Source: an uncultured Allofournierella sp. (GTDB lineage Bacteria; Bacillota; Clostridia; Oscillospirales; Ruminococcaceae). From it: a DNA stretch of 64,000 bases. Of the stretch, positions 41,963 through 51,243 are shown one piece after another. Positions within the stretch are counted from its first letter, which is position 1. Each line of letters starts with the position of its first letter. The translations under genes were made by a program, and so were the position numbers. The stretch covers positions 1-64,000 of the forward strand of contig CALWNE010000053.1 of the NCBI GenBank assembly GCA_944382705.1, written 5' to 3'. Below the pieces are notes generated by a model. It was not told the DNA's origin and did not search any database. It was given only the letters and a program-made list of their open reading frames with translations.

Positions 41963-42707
41963 GGGCCGGCTCAAGCAACTGGGGGCGGTGGTGTTCTGGC
42001 TGCTGGTATGGCAGCTGGGGGCCGCCGCCCTGAACCAGAGCTTTTTACTGGCTTCGCCCCTGCAAACCCTGGCTGCCCTGCTGCGTCTTGCAGGCAGCTG
42101 GGCGTTTTGGCACCGGGTGGGGTTTAGTGCCCTGCGCATTCTGGTGGGCTTTGCCGCCGCTGCCGGGGTGGGCTGCCTGCTGGCTGCGCTCAGTGCCGCT
42201 GTCCAGCTGGCGCAGGCTCTGGTTTCGCCCCTGATGCAGCTGATGAAGGCTGTGCCGGTGGCTAGTTTTATTATTTTGGCCTTGCTTTGGGTGCGCAGCA
42301 GCAATCTGTGCACCCTTATTGCCTTTTTAATGGTGCTGCCGGTGGTGTATACGGCGGTGCTGCAAGGCATCAAAAGCACCGACGCCCAGCTGCTGGAGAT
42401 GGCCCAGGTCTTTCGGATTCCCTGGCAAAGGGCCTTGGGGGCCATCTGGCTGCCCCAGGTGTGGCCCTATTTTGTGCAAAGCTGCACCGTGGGCATGGGC
42501 CTTGCCTGGAAAAGCGGCATTGCTGCCGAGGTGATTGGCCTGCCCTCCGGCAGCCTGGGCGAAGCCCTCTATCAGGCAAAGCTGTATCTGGAAACAGGGG
42601 AGCTGTTTGCCTGCACGGTGGTGATTGTGGCGGCAAGCACCCTGTGTGAGCGGTTGTTTTTGCGGCTTTTGGCCTGGCTGGGCCGCAGATGGGAGGTGCA
42701 GCCATGA
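41952..42707 (+). CDS. ABC transporter permease (NitT/TauT type)
   Basis: About 251 residues with six predicted membrane segments. The EAA-type loop reads MEMAQVFRIPWQRALGAIWLP-like (MAQVFRIPWQRALGAIWLP near residue 150). The ATG 41952 start overlaps the lipoprotein stop by 11 bases, a plausible coupling, but no clear ribosome site is present and ATG 41937 is an alternative. Operates with the ATPase downstream. Confidence 0.87.
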   Translation: MAHKGRLKQLGAVVFWLLVWQLGAAALNQSFLLASPLQTLAALLRLAGSWAFWHRVGFSALRILVGFAAAAGVGCLLAALSAAVQLAQALVSPLMQLMKAVPVASFIILALLWVRSSNLCTLIAFLMVLPVVYTAVLQGIKSTDAQLLEMAQVFRIPWQRALGAIWLPQVWPYFVQSCTVGMGLAWKSGIAAEVIGLPSGSLGEALYQAKLYLETGELFACTVVIVAASTLCERLFLRLLAWLGRRWEVQP

Positions 42708-43270
42708 AAGCCATGCTAACCCATGTAAGCAAGCAATACCAAGGGGTGCCGGTGCTCAGGGATGTTACCCTCACCCTGGAGGGCACCACGGTGCTGATGG
42801 CCCCCTCAGGCCGGGGCAAAACGACTCTGGCCCGGCTGCTGCTGGGGCTGGAACAGCCCGACGAGGGCAGGGTGGAGTGCACCGGTCATCTGGTGGCTCA
42901 GTTTCAGGAAGATCGGCTCTGCCCGCAGCTTTCGGCGGTGCAGAATGTGGCGCTGGCTGCTGCCCAGTGCAGCCTTGACCAGATTGTGCAAGCCTTGCAG
43001 CAGCTGGGGCTGAACCAGCAGGATCTGCACAAGCAGGCAGCCCAGCTTTCTGGCGGGCAGGCGCGCCGGGTGGCGCTGGCCCGGGCGCTGCTGGCCCCTG
43101 GGGATGGAATCATTCTGGATGAGCCATTCAAGGGCCTGGACGAAACCACCCGGCAAAAAGCCATCCGCTGGGTGCAGGATACGCTGCAAGGCCGCTGGCT
43201 GCTGCTGATTACCCACGACCAGCAGGAAGCCGCTGCCTTTGGCGGCGTTTGCCTGCGCTGGAATCCTTAA
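42704..43270 (+). CDS. ABC transporter ATP-binding protein (NitT/TauT type)
   Basis: 188 residues, short for the family (about 240): Walker A APSGRGKTTLA, signature LSGGQARRVA, Walker B GIILDEPFKGLD and TITHDQ-type switch LLITHDQQEAA. The C-terminal end is trimmed. Start ATGA overlaps the permease stop, with GGGAGG upstream. Last gene of the importer operon. Confidence 0.92.
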   Translation: MKAMLTHVSKQYQGVPVLRDVTLTLEGTTVLMAPSGRGKTTLARLLLGLEQPDEGRVECTGHLVAQFQEDRLCPQLSAVQNVALAAAQCSLDQIVQALQQLGLNQQDLHKQAAQLSGGQARRVALARALLAPGDGIILDEPFKGLDETTRQKAIRWVQDTLQGRWLLLITHDQQEAAAFGGVCLRWNP

Positions 43271-43277
43271 AACCAAC

Positions 43278-43326
43278 AAAACCATACAATTTGCCCAAAA
43301 GATGCAAATTGTATGGTTTTGCTTTT
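43278..43326 (+). terminator. Terminator of the ABC importer operon
   Basis: A 17-bp perfect stem (43278-43294 with 43304-43320, arm AAAACCATACAATTTGC) runs into T-rich sequence. Confidence 0.93.
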
Positions 43327-43337
43327 TGTAAAATTGC

Positions 43338-43366
43338 TTGTAAGCTGCTGGCAAAGGGGGTATAAT
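43338..43366 (+). promoter_or_regulatory. Promoter of the metallo-hydrolase gene
   Basis: -35 TTGTAA (43338-43343), 17-base spacer, -10 TATAAT (43361-43366). Confidence 0.65.
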
Positions 43367-43477
43367 AAAAGCAAGTAAAGGATGTGCAGATTTTTTGCAA
43401 AGCCTCACAGTGCTGTACATCCTTGTATGGCCGCCAGGGGCGTTGACCCACCGGCCCAATAAAGGAGGCGTCGTTTG

Positions 43478-45082
43478 ATGAAACTTACATTTTTGGGTGC
43501 TGCCCATGAGGTTACCGGCAGCTGCTACCTGCTGCGAGTGGGCGAAAAAAACATCATGATAGACTGCGGCATGGAGCAGGGCCGGGACATTTACGAAAAC
43601 CAGCCCCTGCCCATTGCCCCCAGCCAGGTGGATTGCCTGCTGCTGACCCATGCCCACATTGACCATTCCGGCCGGATTCCTTTGATGGTGAAAAACGGCT
43701 ACCGTGGCCCTGTTATGGCCACCACCGCCACCACCGAACTGTGCAACATCATGCTGCGAGACTCGGCCCATATTCAGGAGTTTGAAGCGGAGTGGCGCAA
43801 CCGCAAGGCAAAGCGTTCCGGTGCCGAGGAATACCAGCCCATCTACACCATGCAGGATGCCGAGGCGGCCCTCAAGCTGTTTGAGGGCATTGAATACGGC
43901 GAAACCTTTGAGGTGTGCGAGGGGGTAACAGGCCGTTTTGTGGATGTGGGCCACCTGCTGGGCTCTGCCAGCATCGAGCTGTGGGTTACCGAGGATGGAC
44001 AGCAGAAAAAGCTGGTTTTTTCCGGCGATATCGGCAACGACCACCAGCCCCTGCTCCGGGATCCCCATATCTTGAAAGAAGCGGACTATGTGGTGATGGA
44101 GTCCACCTATGGCGACCGAAGCCACGGCCCCCGGCCAGACTATGTAACCGAGCTGGCAGGGCTGATTCAATCCACCTTTGACCGGGGCGGCAATCTGGTA
44201 ATTCCCAGCTTTGCGGTGGGCCGCACCCAGGAAATGCTCTATTTTTTGCGGCAAATCAAGGAGCGCAATCTGGTAAAAGGCCACGGGGATTTTACCGTGT
44301 ATGTGGATAGCCCTCTGGCAGTGGAAGCCACCCAAATTTTCCGCAGACAGTGGCAGGAATGTTACGACGAGGAAGCCCGTGCCCTGGTGGAGCAGGGCAT
44401 CAATCCGCTGAACTTTTCCGGCCTGAAACTCTCCCTTACCAGCGATGACTCCAAGGCCATCAACTTTGACGAACGCCCCAAGGTGATTTTGTCTGCCAGC
44501 GGTATGTGCGAAGCAGGCCGAATCCGCCATCATCTGAAACATAACCTGTGGCGGCCCCAGTCCACCATTCTGTTTGTGGGCTACCAAAGCCCCGGCACCC
44601 TGGGCCGTGCCCTGGTAGAGGGTGCCCGGCAGGTGCGGCTGTTTGGCGAAACCATTGAGGTGCGGGCCAACATTCAGGTGCTGGCAGGTGTTTCTGGCCA
44701 TGCGGACAACGAGGGCCTGATGCGCTGGGCCGCAGGATTTAAGGACCACAAACCCCAGCGGGTGTTTGTAACCCATGGCGAGGATACCGTTTGTGATATT
44801 TTTGCAAACCGGCTTACTGCAGAACTGGGGTACCCGGCTACCGCCCCCTACAACGGCGCCGAGTACGACCTGCTCACCGGCCAGTGCCTGGCTTTGGGCA
44901 ACCGCAAGCGCATTGAAGAAAAGAAGGCTGGTTTGCGCAGCCAGAACCCGGTTTACCGTCGGCTGCTGGATGCAGGCCACCGCCTGTTGAACCTTATCAA
45001 AGGCAAGGAAGGCCATGCCAATAAGGAGCTGGCCCGGTTTGCAAGCCAGATTGAAGCCCTGTGCGAAAAGTGGGAAGACTAA
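43478..45082 (+). CDS. Beta-CASP metallo-beta-lactamase-fold RNA hydrolase
   Basis: 534 residues. The MBL core begins MKLTFLGAAHEVTGSCYLL and has the metal motif THAHIDHSG; the beta-CASP region includes FAVGRTQEMLYFL, SASGMCEAGRIRHHL and VSGHADNEG (the CASP motifs). Family members are RNA-processing or RNA-degrading enzymes. ATG 43478 has AAAGGAGG nine bases upstream. Monocistronic, with promoter and terminator. Confidence 0.88.
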   Translation: MKLTFLGAAHEVTGSCYLLRVGEKNIMIDCGMEQGRDIYENQPLPIAPSQVDCLLLTHAHIDHSGRIPLMVKNGYRGPVMATTATTELCNIMLRDSAHIQEFEAEWRNRKAKRSGAEEYQPIYTMQDAEAALKLFEGIEYGETFEVCEGVTGRFVDVGHLLGSASIELWVTEDGQQKKLVFSGDIGNDHQPLLRDPHILKEADYVVMESTYGDRSHGPRPDYVTELAGLIQSTFDRGGNLVIPSFAVGRTQEMLYFLRQIKERNLVKGHGDFTVYVDSPLAVEATQIFRRQWQECYDEEARALVEQGINPLNFSGLKLSLTSDDSKAINFDERPKVILSASGMCEAGRIRHHLKHNLWRPQSTILFVGYQSPGTLGRALVEGARQVRLFGETIEVRANIQVLAGVSGHADNEGLMRWAAGFKDHKPQRVFVTHGEDTVCDIFANRLTAELGYPATAPYNGAEYDLLTGQCLALGNRKRIEEKKAGLRSQNPVYRRLLDAGHRLLNLIKGKEGHANKELARFASQIEALCEKWED

Positions 45083-45095
45083 CCTGTAACTCTAT

Positions 45096-45135
45096 AAAAA
45101 GCGGTGCAGCCTGTTGCAAGGCTGCGCCGCTTTTT
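45096..45135 (+). terminator. Terminator of the metallo-hydrolase gene
   Basis: AAAAAGCGGTGCAGCC pairs with GGCTGCGCCGCTTTTT (one mismatch) with an 8-base loop and five T. Confidence 0.9.
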
Positions 45136-45235
45136 GTCAGCTGGTAACCAGCAAGGGACGATAGAATCATGGAGGGTCAGAGAGTGCAATCGCTGGATTT
45201 CCTCTTGCGAAGCAAAGCCCCAGCCCGGCAAACAC

Positions 45236-45270
45236 AAAAACACCCTGTAAACCATTGGTTTACAGGGTGT
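45236..45270 (-). terminator. Terminator after tRNA-Leu
   Basis: A near-perfect stem ACACCCTGTAAACC/GGTTTACAGGGTGT ends in five T on the minus strand (complement of A 45236-45240), just past the tRNA 3' end. Confidence 0.9.
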
Positions 45271-45276
45271 TTCGCT

Positions 45277-45363
45277 TGGTGCGGATGAAGGGACTTGAAC
45301 CCCCACGGTATCGCTACCACTAGAACCTGAATCTAGCGCGTCTGCCAATTCCGCCACATCCGC
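45277..45363 (-). tRNA. tRNA-Leu (CAG)
   Basis: 87 bases on the minus strand, including the encoded CCA. The acceptor stem GCGGATG pairs with CATCCGC; the anticodon stem CTAGA/TCTAG encloses loop TTCAGGT with anticodon CAG. The long variable arm, typical of leucine tRNA, is GTAGCGATACC-like, and GGTTCAAGTCC is the T-arm. Confidence 0.96.
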
Positions 45364-45398
45364 ATATTTGCTTGCCGCATCTCTCAGCGACGATATTT

Positions 45399-45426
45399 AT
45401 TATAGCATGGATTTTGTAAAATGCAA
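45399..45426 (-). promoter_or_regulatory. Promoter of tRNA-Leu
   Basis: Minus strand: -35 TTGCAT (45426-45421), 16-base spacer, -10 TATAAT (45404-45399). Confidence 0.7.
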
Positions 45427-45711
45427 GGGGTTTTGCAAAATTTTTTTTAAAAAAATAAAGGTTTTAAAAGATGGCTCAAATTCTGGGCTGCCAGCCGCCC
45501 CAAGCCAGCCTTTTGCCAGCATGGCAACCGGTCAAGTGGATGCCTTGTTCCGAATGCCACACAAGGGCCGCACCTGTGGCAGTTAATTTACCCAAAGCCC
45601 AAAGGAGAGGGCGCCCCGGCCCGCAGCCTGTTTTCACAGCAGCTTTTGCGGGGCAGAGGCAAGCCAAAACAGCCCAGCCCAACGCTGCCAAGTGCCCAAG
45701 CAAGGCAGACA
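45427..45711. other. Intergenic stretch without a convincing gene
   Basis: Between the tRNA promoter and the GGDEF pseudogene terminator. An open frame of 91 codons on the minus strand (45476-45751) encodes a hydrophobic stretch but starts at TTG with no ribosome site; I do not call it a gene. Nothing else recognised. Confidence 0.4.
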
Positions 45712-45746
45712 AAACAAAAACCAATGGTAATAAAACCAGTGGTTTT
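45712..45746 (-). terminator. Terminator after the GGDEF pseudogene
   Basis: Minus strand AAAACCACTGGT pairs with ACCATTGGTTTT (one mismatch) around a 6-base loop, then T-rich (complement of A 45712-45720). Confidence 0.85.
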
Positions 45747-46327
45747 TGCAAAATGTAATAAAGCGAAAGGGGTCAGGCGTTGGTTTGCGCAGCAGCAGAA
45801 TCGCTGGTTTGCTGCTCCTGGGCGTCCTTCTGCTGGTGGATATACCAGCGGCCTTTGCCAGTGTGCTTTGCCACATACATGGCTTCGTCCGCTGCCTGAT
45901 ACAGTGCAGAGTAGGTGCTTAACTCTGGGTTAATATAGCAGGCACCAATGCTGAGGGACAGGGGAACATCCGGATAGGAGCAGAACACTACCTGCTTTAC
46001 CTGAAGTTGAAACTGAGTAAGTTTTTCTTCAAGAACAGTACGCTCCATATTGTTGGGAATAAACAGTACAAATTCGTCACCGCCCAAACGGACTTTCCAG
46101 TCGCAGGAGCGGAAGAATTGGTTCATGTACTGGGCAAAATCCCGCAGTACCTGGTCGCCAGCCATGTGGCCCTTAGTGTCGTTCAGGCATTTAAAGTTGT
46201 CGATGTCAATCAACAGCAGAATGCCTTCTGCCGGCTCTTGGGTTAAGAATTGCTGAATTTTTTCTGCAAAAGCCACACGGTTCATCAGCCCGGTAAGGCC
46301 ATCGGTGCTGGCCTGCTGCTGCAGCTG

Positions 46328-46330
46328 CTA
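46328..46330 (-). other. In-frame TAG in the sensor pseudogene
   Basis: Context AAA-TAG-CAG, inside a Gln-rich linker (CAG repeats) just before the GGDEF domain. A C-to-T change in a CAG codon would explain it. Confidence 0.8.
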
Positions 46331-47623
46331 TTTCGAGAGCATTTCGGTGCTTACATTTACAATACGGCCGACCGCATAGTCGGAATAATCATCCTGCACA
46401 TACCGCAAATCCACCCGGAACCAAACCTTCTGTTCACCAATGTTTAGGTTTATATGCCGCTCCACACTGCGGGTGGAAAGCATCTCCTTAAGCACAGTGT
46501 AAGCTTCCAGTTCATATGAATGAGTAAACTGACTGGCGGGGTTAAGATGCAGGAAGTTTTTAATGGGGTTCATGTTCAGGAACACATACTGGTTGTTTTG
46601 CAGCTGCAAAACATCGTCCTTGTAGTTGTATTCCATCAAACATTCTTCGGTCAGTTTAGACAGCTGATAGATGCGCTCGCTCTCTGTCTTGATTACACGC
46701 AGCATCCGGTTTTTGTGCAGAAGGCGTGCAATGACAATGGCAGTTAAAAGCAGTACGCCCACAATGGTTACAGGAAACCAGTAGATATACACCAGTTCCT
46801 GCCAGGTGTAGGAGGAAATAATCTGAGAGTTTTTGTAGAGCATTTCCTGGCGCACATTGTCGCTCAGGTTAGAAGCATAGCTGTTAAAAATCTGAATGAG
46901 CTGGGCATCCAGCAAAATGCTGGTGTTGCGGCTGCAGCGCAGCTGCTGCAGGGTGCTTTGGGTGTTGGCCGAAAGAACCTGCACAGAGCTGTAATCGATG
47001 CTGGTTACATCCGGGCTGGAAACCACCACACCATAGCTTGTAAAGTAGGGAGTGCTCAGCATCAGGCCGGATTCGTTTACCAGATTGGCGTTAAGGGGCA
47101 GTGCAGCAATCAAATCAATCTGGTCGCTGTTCAGCAGTTCCAAAGCCTCCTGGAAGTTTTGCACCACAACGGGCTCGTATTTCAGGCCGGTAGCCTTAGC
47201 AAAGGAATCCATATAATCCACTGCCAAACCTTCCAAATGGCCGTTCTGCTGGGTTTGAATGGGGGCGTTGCCGTCAAAGAACAAAACCTTGAGCGTGCCA
47301 AGGCTTTCGATGTATTCCCGATTTTTACCGGAAATACGGAAATGACCGTCCCAACCAAAGTACTTGTTGTGCAAATCCGTTTGGATGGTGGGGAAAGAAA
47401 TACTCAGGCTGTTCATGCCGTTGTTGAGCTTTTGCAAAAGGTCCGACCGTGTTTTGCTCAATGCCAAATAAAACGGAGTGGGGTGGAACCGTGCAATACC
47501 CCGCAGACCGGGGTCCATCGAGATATCCACCTGTAAGGTGGCGTCGGCTTCGCCGTTCAGTACGGCGATCTCGCATTCCTCCAGGGTTTCGTAGGGAACC
47601 AGCTCATAGCTAAAGCCGTTTAC

Positions 47624-47626
47624 TTA
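47624..47626 (-). other. In-frame TAA in the sensor pseudogene
   Basis: Context GCC-TAA-GTA within the first solute-binding domain; the frame continues as VNGFSYELVPYETLEECEI, which is coherent. One base change in CAA, AAA or GAA would explain it. Confidence 0.8.
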
Positions 47627-48136
47627 GGCAAATTTTTCCAGATTGGGCAGACGGCGTTCAAAACCAGGGTAGGTGGCAATGCGGATGCCGTCCCAATTGC
47701 CATAATCTTCGGCCATCCAATTAGTAGAATCTTTAGCGACCGACAGAGTAATATAGGAGGTGCCGTAGCTGTAATTGGGGTAAAGATATACCTCCTCCAG
47801 CGACTCCTGGTAGGTCATGGCTCCCATCATGTCAATCTCGCCGGTTTTCAGCATATTCATGAGGGTGGTCAGCTGGGTGTTGATGTTCCCATCAATCTGC
47901 ACATACTCGTACTCCCAGCCGGTGTATTTGCTCAGTTCTTCCAGATAAGAAACTGTATAGCCGGTATAACTTCCGTCGTCTTCCAGTTCGGTGAGACCCT
48001 TTTGGATGGGGAAGCCTACATGAATTACATTATCGTCGGCGGCATGGGTGGTGAGGGTAAGGCAGGGTAAAACCAGACTCAGCAGTATCCCCAGCGTCAT
48101 AAACAGGTTAAGGCTTCTTCGCCAACGAATGTTCAA

Positions 48137-48766
48137 AGTTATACGCTCCTTCGTTGCCTTACCAATGTTGGCACAGGCCATATGGCAACAGTTCGTTGAG
48201 TTTATTAATGAATTTGCCTGCTATTATAGCAAGAATTCGTTTCTTTGTTTATTGGTTTGGGCGGTAAAATTATCAAAAGATTCGACAATTGGATGAAGGG
48301 GAGAAGCTATATATACACTTATTTAAATAGATGTATAGCAAATAGGTGTTCAGCAAGGCAAGTGGCACGGAGTACGGACGATGCAAAGGGGAATTTGCAG
48401 AGCCGCAAAGGGGTATAAAATCAATCGGTAACCCCTGTTTGTGTGCTGTTGACAAACACCGAAAAAATAACGAAAAACAGGTAAATTAGAAGAAATATGC
48501 AGAAAAGGAAAAAATAGATTAAATTATGGAATATTTTGTAGAAGTTTAAAAAAGAAAAAGGTTGAAAAATATAAAAAAGTGAAGTGAATTGAGTTAAATA
48601 TATTGTTAAAGCGATGTGATTTGTTATAATGATATAAAAGACAGTCACAGAACGCTTAAAAGTACCAAAGGTTGCACGAGGATCATTGCGGTTTGGCTCC
48701 ATACAATTTTGACGCGGCAGGTATGGGCTAACAGACCCCGGCACAGGAGGAGGAGGAGCAGCGCTC
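48137..48766. promoter_or_regulatory. Divergent control region of the two c-di-GMP-type genes
   Basis: 630 bases, AT-rich from about 48470. Minus-strand side: palindrome GCTATTATAGC (48220-48230) overlapping a TATAAT box (48228-48223) for the pseudogene. Plus-strand side: promoter 48603-48630, then a 130-base leader with the possible hairpins CCAAA/TTTGG and CCATAC/GTATGG. No GEMM or other known riboswitch consensus was found by eye. Short frames here are unsupported. Confidence 0.5.
48603..48630 (+). promoter_or_regulatory. Promoter of the GGDEF/EAL gene
   Basis: -35 TTGTTA (48603-48608), 16-base spacer, -10 TATAAT (48625-48630). Confidence 0.65.
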
Positions 48767-51019
48767 ATGCTATACAAAAAGAAGCGGACAGCATTGTACA
48801 GCGGCAAATACATGTTGATTGTTTTGAATGGTATTGCCTTGCTGGTGGCAGTGGTTGTTTTTTTAACCATGCAGTACAGCAAGCAGATTCAAAATCTGTT
48901 TCGCCAGCAGGCGGAAATAAATCTTATGTATGTGTCAAATCAAAATGCTCATGCACTAAAATCCTTGCTGGAAAGCAGGGAGAATTTTTTGCGGGCTTTG
49001 GCAGCGGATATTGAACAACAGCAAAACTACGATGTGGAGCAGTTGCTCCAGCGTTTTTCTTCGTATGTAGAACAATACGATTTATATAATATGGGCGTAA
49101 CCGGGCGGGATGGCATCTGTTACACCACCCGGGGCGAGACACTGGATTTAAGCGACCAGGATTATGTAATCAAAGGCTTTGAAGGCGAGTTTACGATTTC
49201 GGATATGCGGCTGAGCGAAGATACGATGGATTACATCAACATCTTTACCATGCCGGTGTACAAAGATGGCCAGGTAGAATTGTTGATTACCGCCCCCTAC
49301 AAATCGGAGAAATTTGCCCAGATGCTGAACATTGTTTCCTTTGAAGGGGAAGGCCACAGCATTGTAATTGATAAAGAGGGCCGCCAGGTAGCCGGCAATC
49401 AAGGTGATTTTGCGGAAGGAATTGAGAACGAAGTCAAGGAGGATATTACCGGCACCGCAAACTCCAAAGGGCATTATATTTATTTCAGCATGGGCGATGG
49501 CTCCTATGTGGGCTATGTGGAGCGGTTGGATGTGAACAATTGGTATCTGCTGACCTATGTCAACCGCAGCTATATGCAAGCCAATGCTGCCAGCTTTGTT
49601 CTTAATATACAGAAGGACAGACTGCTGGTGGTAAGCGTTATGGCGGCATTCTGCGTGTTTTTTGGAGTGTATTATAGCATTCAAGCCCGCAGCAACGAAA
49701 AAATGCTGTTTGTTGACCCCCTTACCAACAGTTACAACTACGAATACTTAAAACTCCGTTTTGAGGAACAAAATCTGGAAGGCCAGCAGGGGCTGGCCCT
49801 GATGGTAATGGACATCGACAAGCTGAAGCTGATTAATATGCTGCACGGTATGCAGATGGGCGATAAAGCCATTTTATATGTGTACCATGCCTTCAATCGG
49901 GTGCTCAGTCAGGATGAGATTTACCGGCGCCATGCAGATGAGTTTATTGCATTGATTCGCTATAAGACCAATGCAGAACTGGTGGCAAAGCTCAAGGCAT
50001 TGAACAACGAAATCCAGCGAGGTGTACAGCTGGTCGAAATCTGCCCGCTGAATGTTTCTATGGGTGTATGCCCGGTGGAACCTTATGGGTCCTTCCGCAA
50101 CATTTACGGCAATGCAATTTTGGCTAAAAACGAAATCAAGGGTGTAACCCATTACTGCTACTGCATCTTTGACGAACGCATGAGCGAAAAGTTTTTGCAG
50201 CGTGGCCGGATTGAAGCCGAATTTGCACAGGCCATTCAGAACGATGAATTTCAGGTGTGGTACCAGCCCAAGTATGCGCTGGATACAGGGCGCATTGTAG
50301 GGGCAGAGGCTCTGGTACGCTGGAAAAAGAGTGACGGCCAGATGGTTTCGCCAGGTAATTTTATTCCGGTGTTTGAGCAAAACGGCCAAATCATTCGATT
50401 GGATGAGCATGTCATCAATCTGGTGTGCAAAGACATTAAGGAAATGAAAGCAGAAGGCTTTCCGGTGGTGCCAATCTCGGTTAACCTGTCTCGCCTGCAT
50501 CTGCACCATCCTGGCATTGTACACCAGATTGATCGGCTGGCACGGGAATACAACATTGTTCAGGGTGAGTTGGCCATTGAAATTACCGAAAGCGCAATGC
50601 TGGACGCCAACGACAGCCTAAACAGCCTGATTGACCAGCTTCATGAGCGTGGCTACCGGGTGGATATGGACGATTATGGTTCCGGCGTTTCCAGCATTGG
50701 TTCGCTGGCATCGCTGCCCTTTGATACCATTAAAATGGACAAGAGCTTTGTGGACCACATCGGAGATGAGCGAATGAATGTTGTAATCCGGTCTACAATT
50801 CAGATGGCTTTGGAACTGGATTTGGAAATTGTGGCAGAAGGCATTGAAACCAAAGAACAGGCCGATTTTCTGCGTGAAAACCATTGCACCATTGGCCAGG
50901 GATACTACTTCTCCCGTCCTCTCGAAAAATCCCACTACAAGGATGAATTGAGAAAATATGGAAACGGGGGGGGGTACTCTCCCTGTCCCCCGTGTGAAAA
51001 GACAGAACAGAGGCTATAA
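48767..51019 (+). CDS. Membrane sensor with degenerate GGDEF and intact EAL domain
   Basis: 750 residues. Membrane segment 1 (MLIVLNGIALLVAVVVFLTM), an extracytoplasmic dCache-like region (residues about 40-285), membrane segment 2 (LLVVSVMAAFCVFFGVYYSI), then a GGDEF-like domain whose motif reads RRHADEF instead of GGDEF, and an EAL domain with GAEALVRW, ITESAM, DDYGSG, KMDKSFV and GQGYYFSRPL all intact. Probably a c-di-GMP phosphodiesterase whose GGDEF serves as a regulatory domain. GGAGGAGGAGGAG precedes ATG 48767. Divergent from the broken cyclase. Confidence 0.9.
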   Translation: MLYKKKRTALYSGKYMLIVLNGIALLVAVVVFLTMQYSKQIQNLFRQQAEINLMYVSNQNAHALKSLLESRENFLRALAADIEQQQNYDVEQLLQRFSSYVEQYDLYNMGVTGRDGICYTTRGETLDLSDQDYVIKGFEGEFTISDMRLSEDTMDYINIFTMPVYKDGQVELLITAPYKSEKFAQMLNIVSFEGEGHSIVIDKEGRQVAGNQGDFAEGIENEVKEDITGTANSKGHYIYFSMGDGSYVGYVERLDVNNWYLLTYVNRSYMQANAASFVLNIQKDRLLVVSVMAAFCVFFGVYYSIQARSNEKMLFVDPLTNSYNYEYLKLRFEEQNLEGQQGLALMVMDIDKLKLINMLHGMQMGDKAILYVYHAFNRVLSQDEIYRRHADEFIALIRYKTNAELVAKLKALNNEIQRGVQLVEICPLNVSMGVCPVEPYGSFRNIYGNAILAKNEIKGVTHYCYCIFDERMSEKFLQRGRIEAEFAQAIQNDEFQVWYQPKYALDTGRIVGAEALVRWKKSDGQMVSPGNFIPVFEQNGQIIRLDEHVINLVCKDIKEMKAEGFPVVPISVNLSRLHLHHPGIVHQIDRLAREYNIVQGELAIEITESAMLDANDSLNSLIDQLHERGYRVDMDDYGSGVSSIGSLASLPFDTIKMDKSFVDHIGDERMNVVIRSTIQMALELDLEIVAEGIETKEQADFLRENHCTIGQGYYFSRPLEKSHYKDELRKYGNGGGYSPCPPCEKTEQRL

Positions 51020-51130
51020 AAATGGTCCGCAATGGTCGGGACAGTCCCATTACAAAACAGACGGAACCCTTTCCACCCACAGCGGCAAGATAGCGGTTTT
51101 TTAATGTTAAAAAAGCACGCTGCTGGCCTA

Positions 51131-51192
51131 TAATAAAAAAGCAACCCTCGAAGGAAATTCACCAGGAATTTCTGCCGGGGGTTGCTTTTTTA
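51131..51192 (+). terminator. Terminator after the EAL gene
   Basis: Arms AGCAACCC and GGGTTGCT, with an inner GAAATTC-type stem, enclose the hairpin; A-run left and T-run right allow both strands (AraC gene converges here). Confidence 0.85.
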
Positions 51193-51243
51193 TCTGCTGC
51201 ACAAAACGAAAACAGAAAGGGCAAAAAAGGTGGAATGAAAGGG

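Larger units (their letters stand above)
45773..48136 (-). pseudogene. Periplasmic-binding/GGDEF sensor protein broken by two in-frame stops
   Basis: One reading frame of 788 codons encodes a signal peptide (LNLFMTLGILLSLVLPCLTLT region), two SBP_bac_3 solute-binding domains (first about residues 38-220, second following), a membrane segment (IYWFPVTIVGVLLLTAIVIA) and a GGDEF domain with intact RLGGDEFVLF. The frame contains TAA at 47624-47626 (between EKFA and VNGF) and TAG at 46328-46330 (between EMLSK and QLQQQ), with no frameshift and intact motifs all around. The start is TTG 48136, with GGAGCG 7 bases upstream. Without suppression, no c-di-GMP synthase would be made. Sequencing error is possible but would need two independent events. 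Confidence 0.83.

Noticed and set aside
45476..45751. 91-codon hydrophobic minus-strand frame before the GGDEF pseudogene terminator
   Set aside because: Starts at TTG with no ribosome site, overlaps a terminator hairpin, and no homology is recognised.
45773..48136. Selenocysteine, pyrrolysine or programmed read-through as the explanation of the two stops
   Set aside because: Two different codons (TAA and TAG), no stem-loop seen next to either, and TAA is not known for such recoding.
48637..48766. c-di-GMP (GEMM) riboswitch before the EAL gene
   Set aside because: The consensus blocks (GCAAACC, GACGCAAAGCC, GGTAGG...GGGTTACC) are absent; only two weak stems remain.
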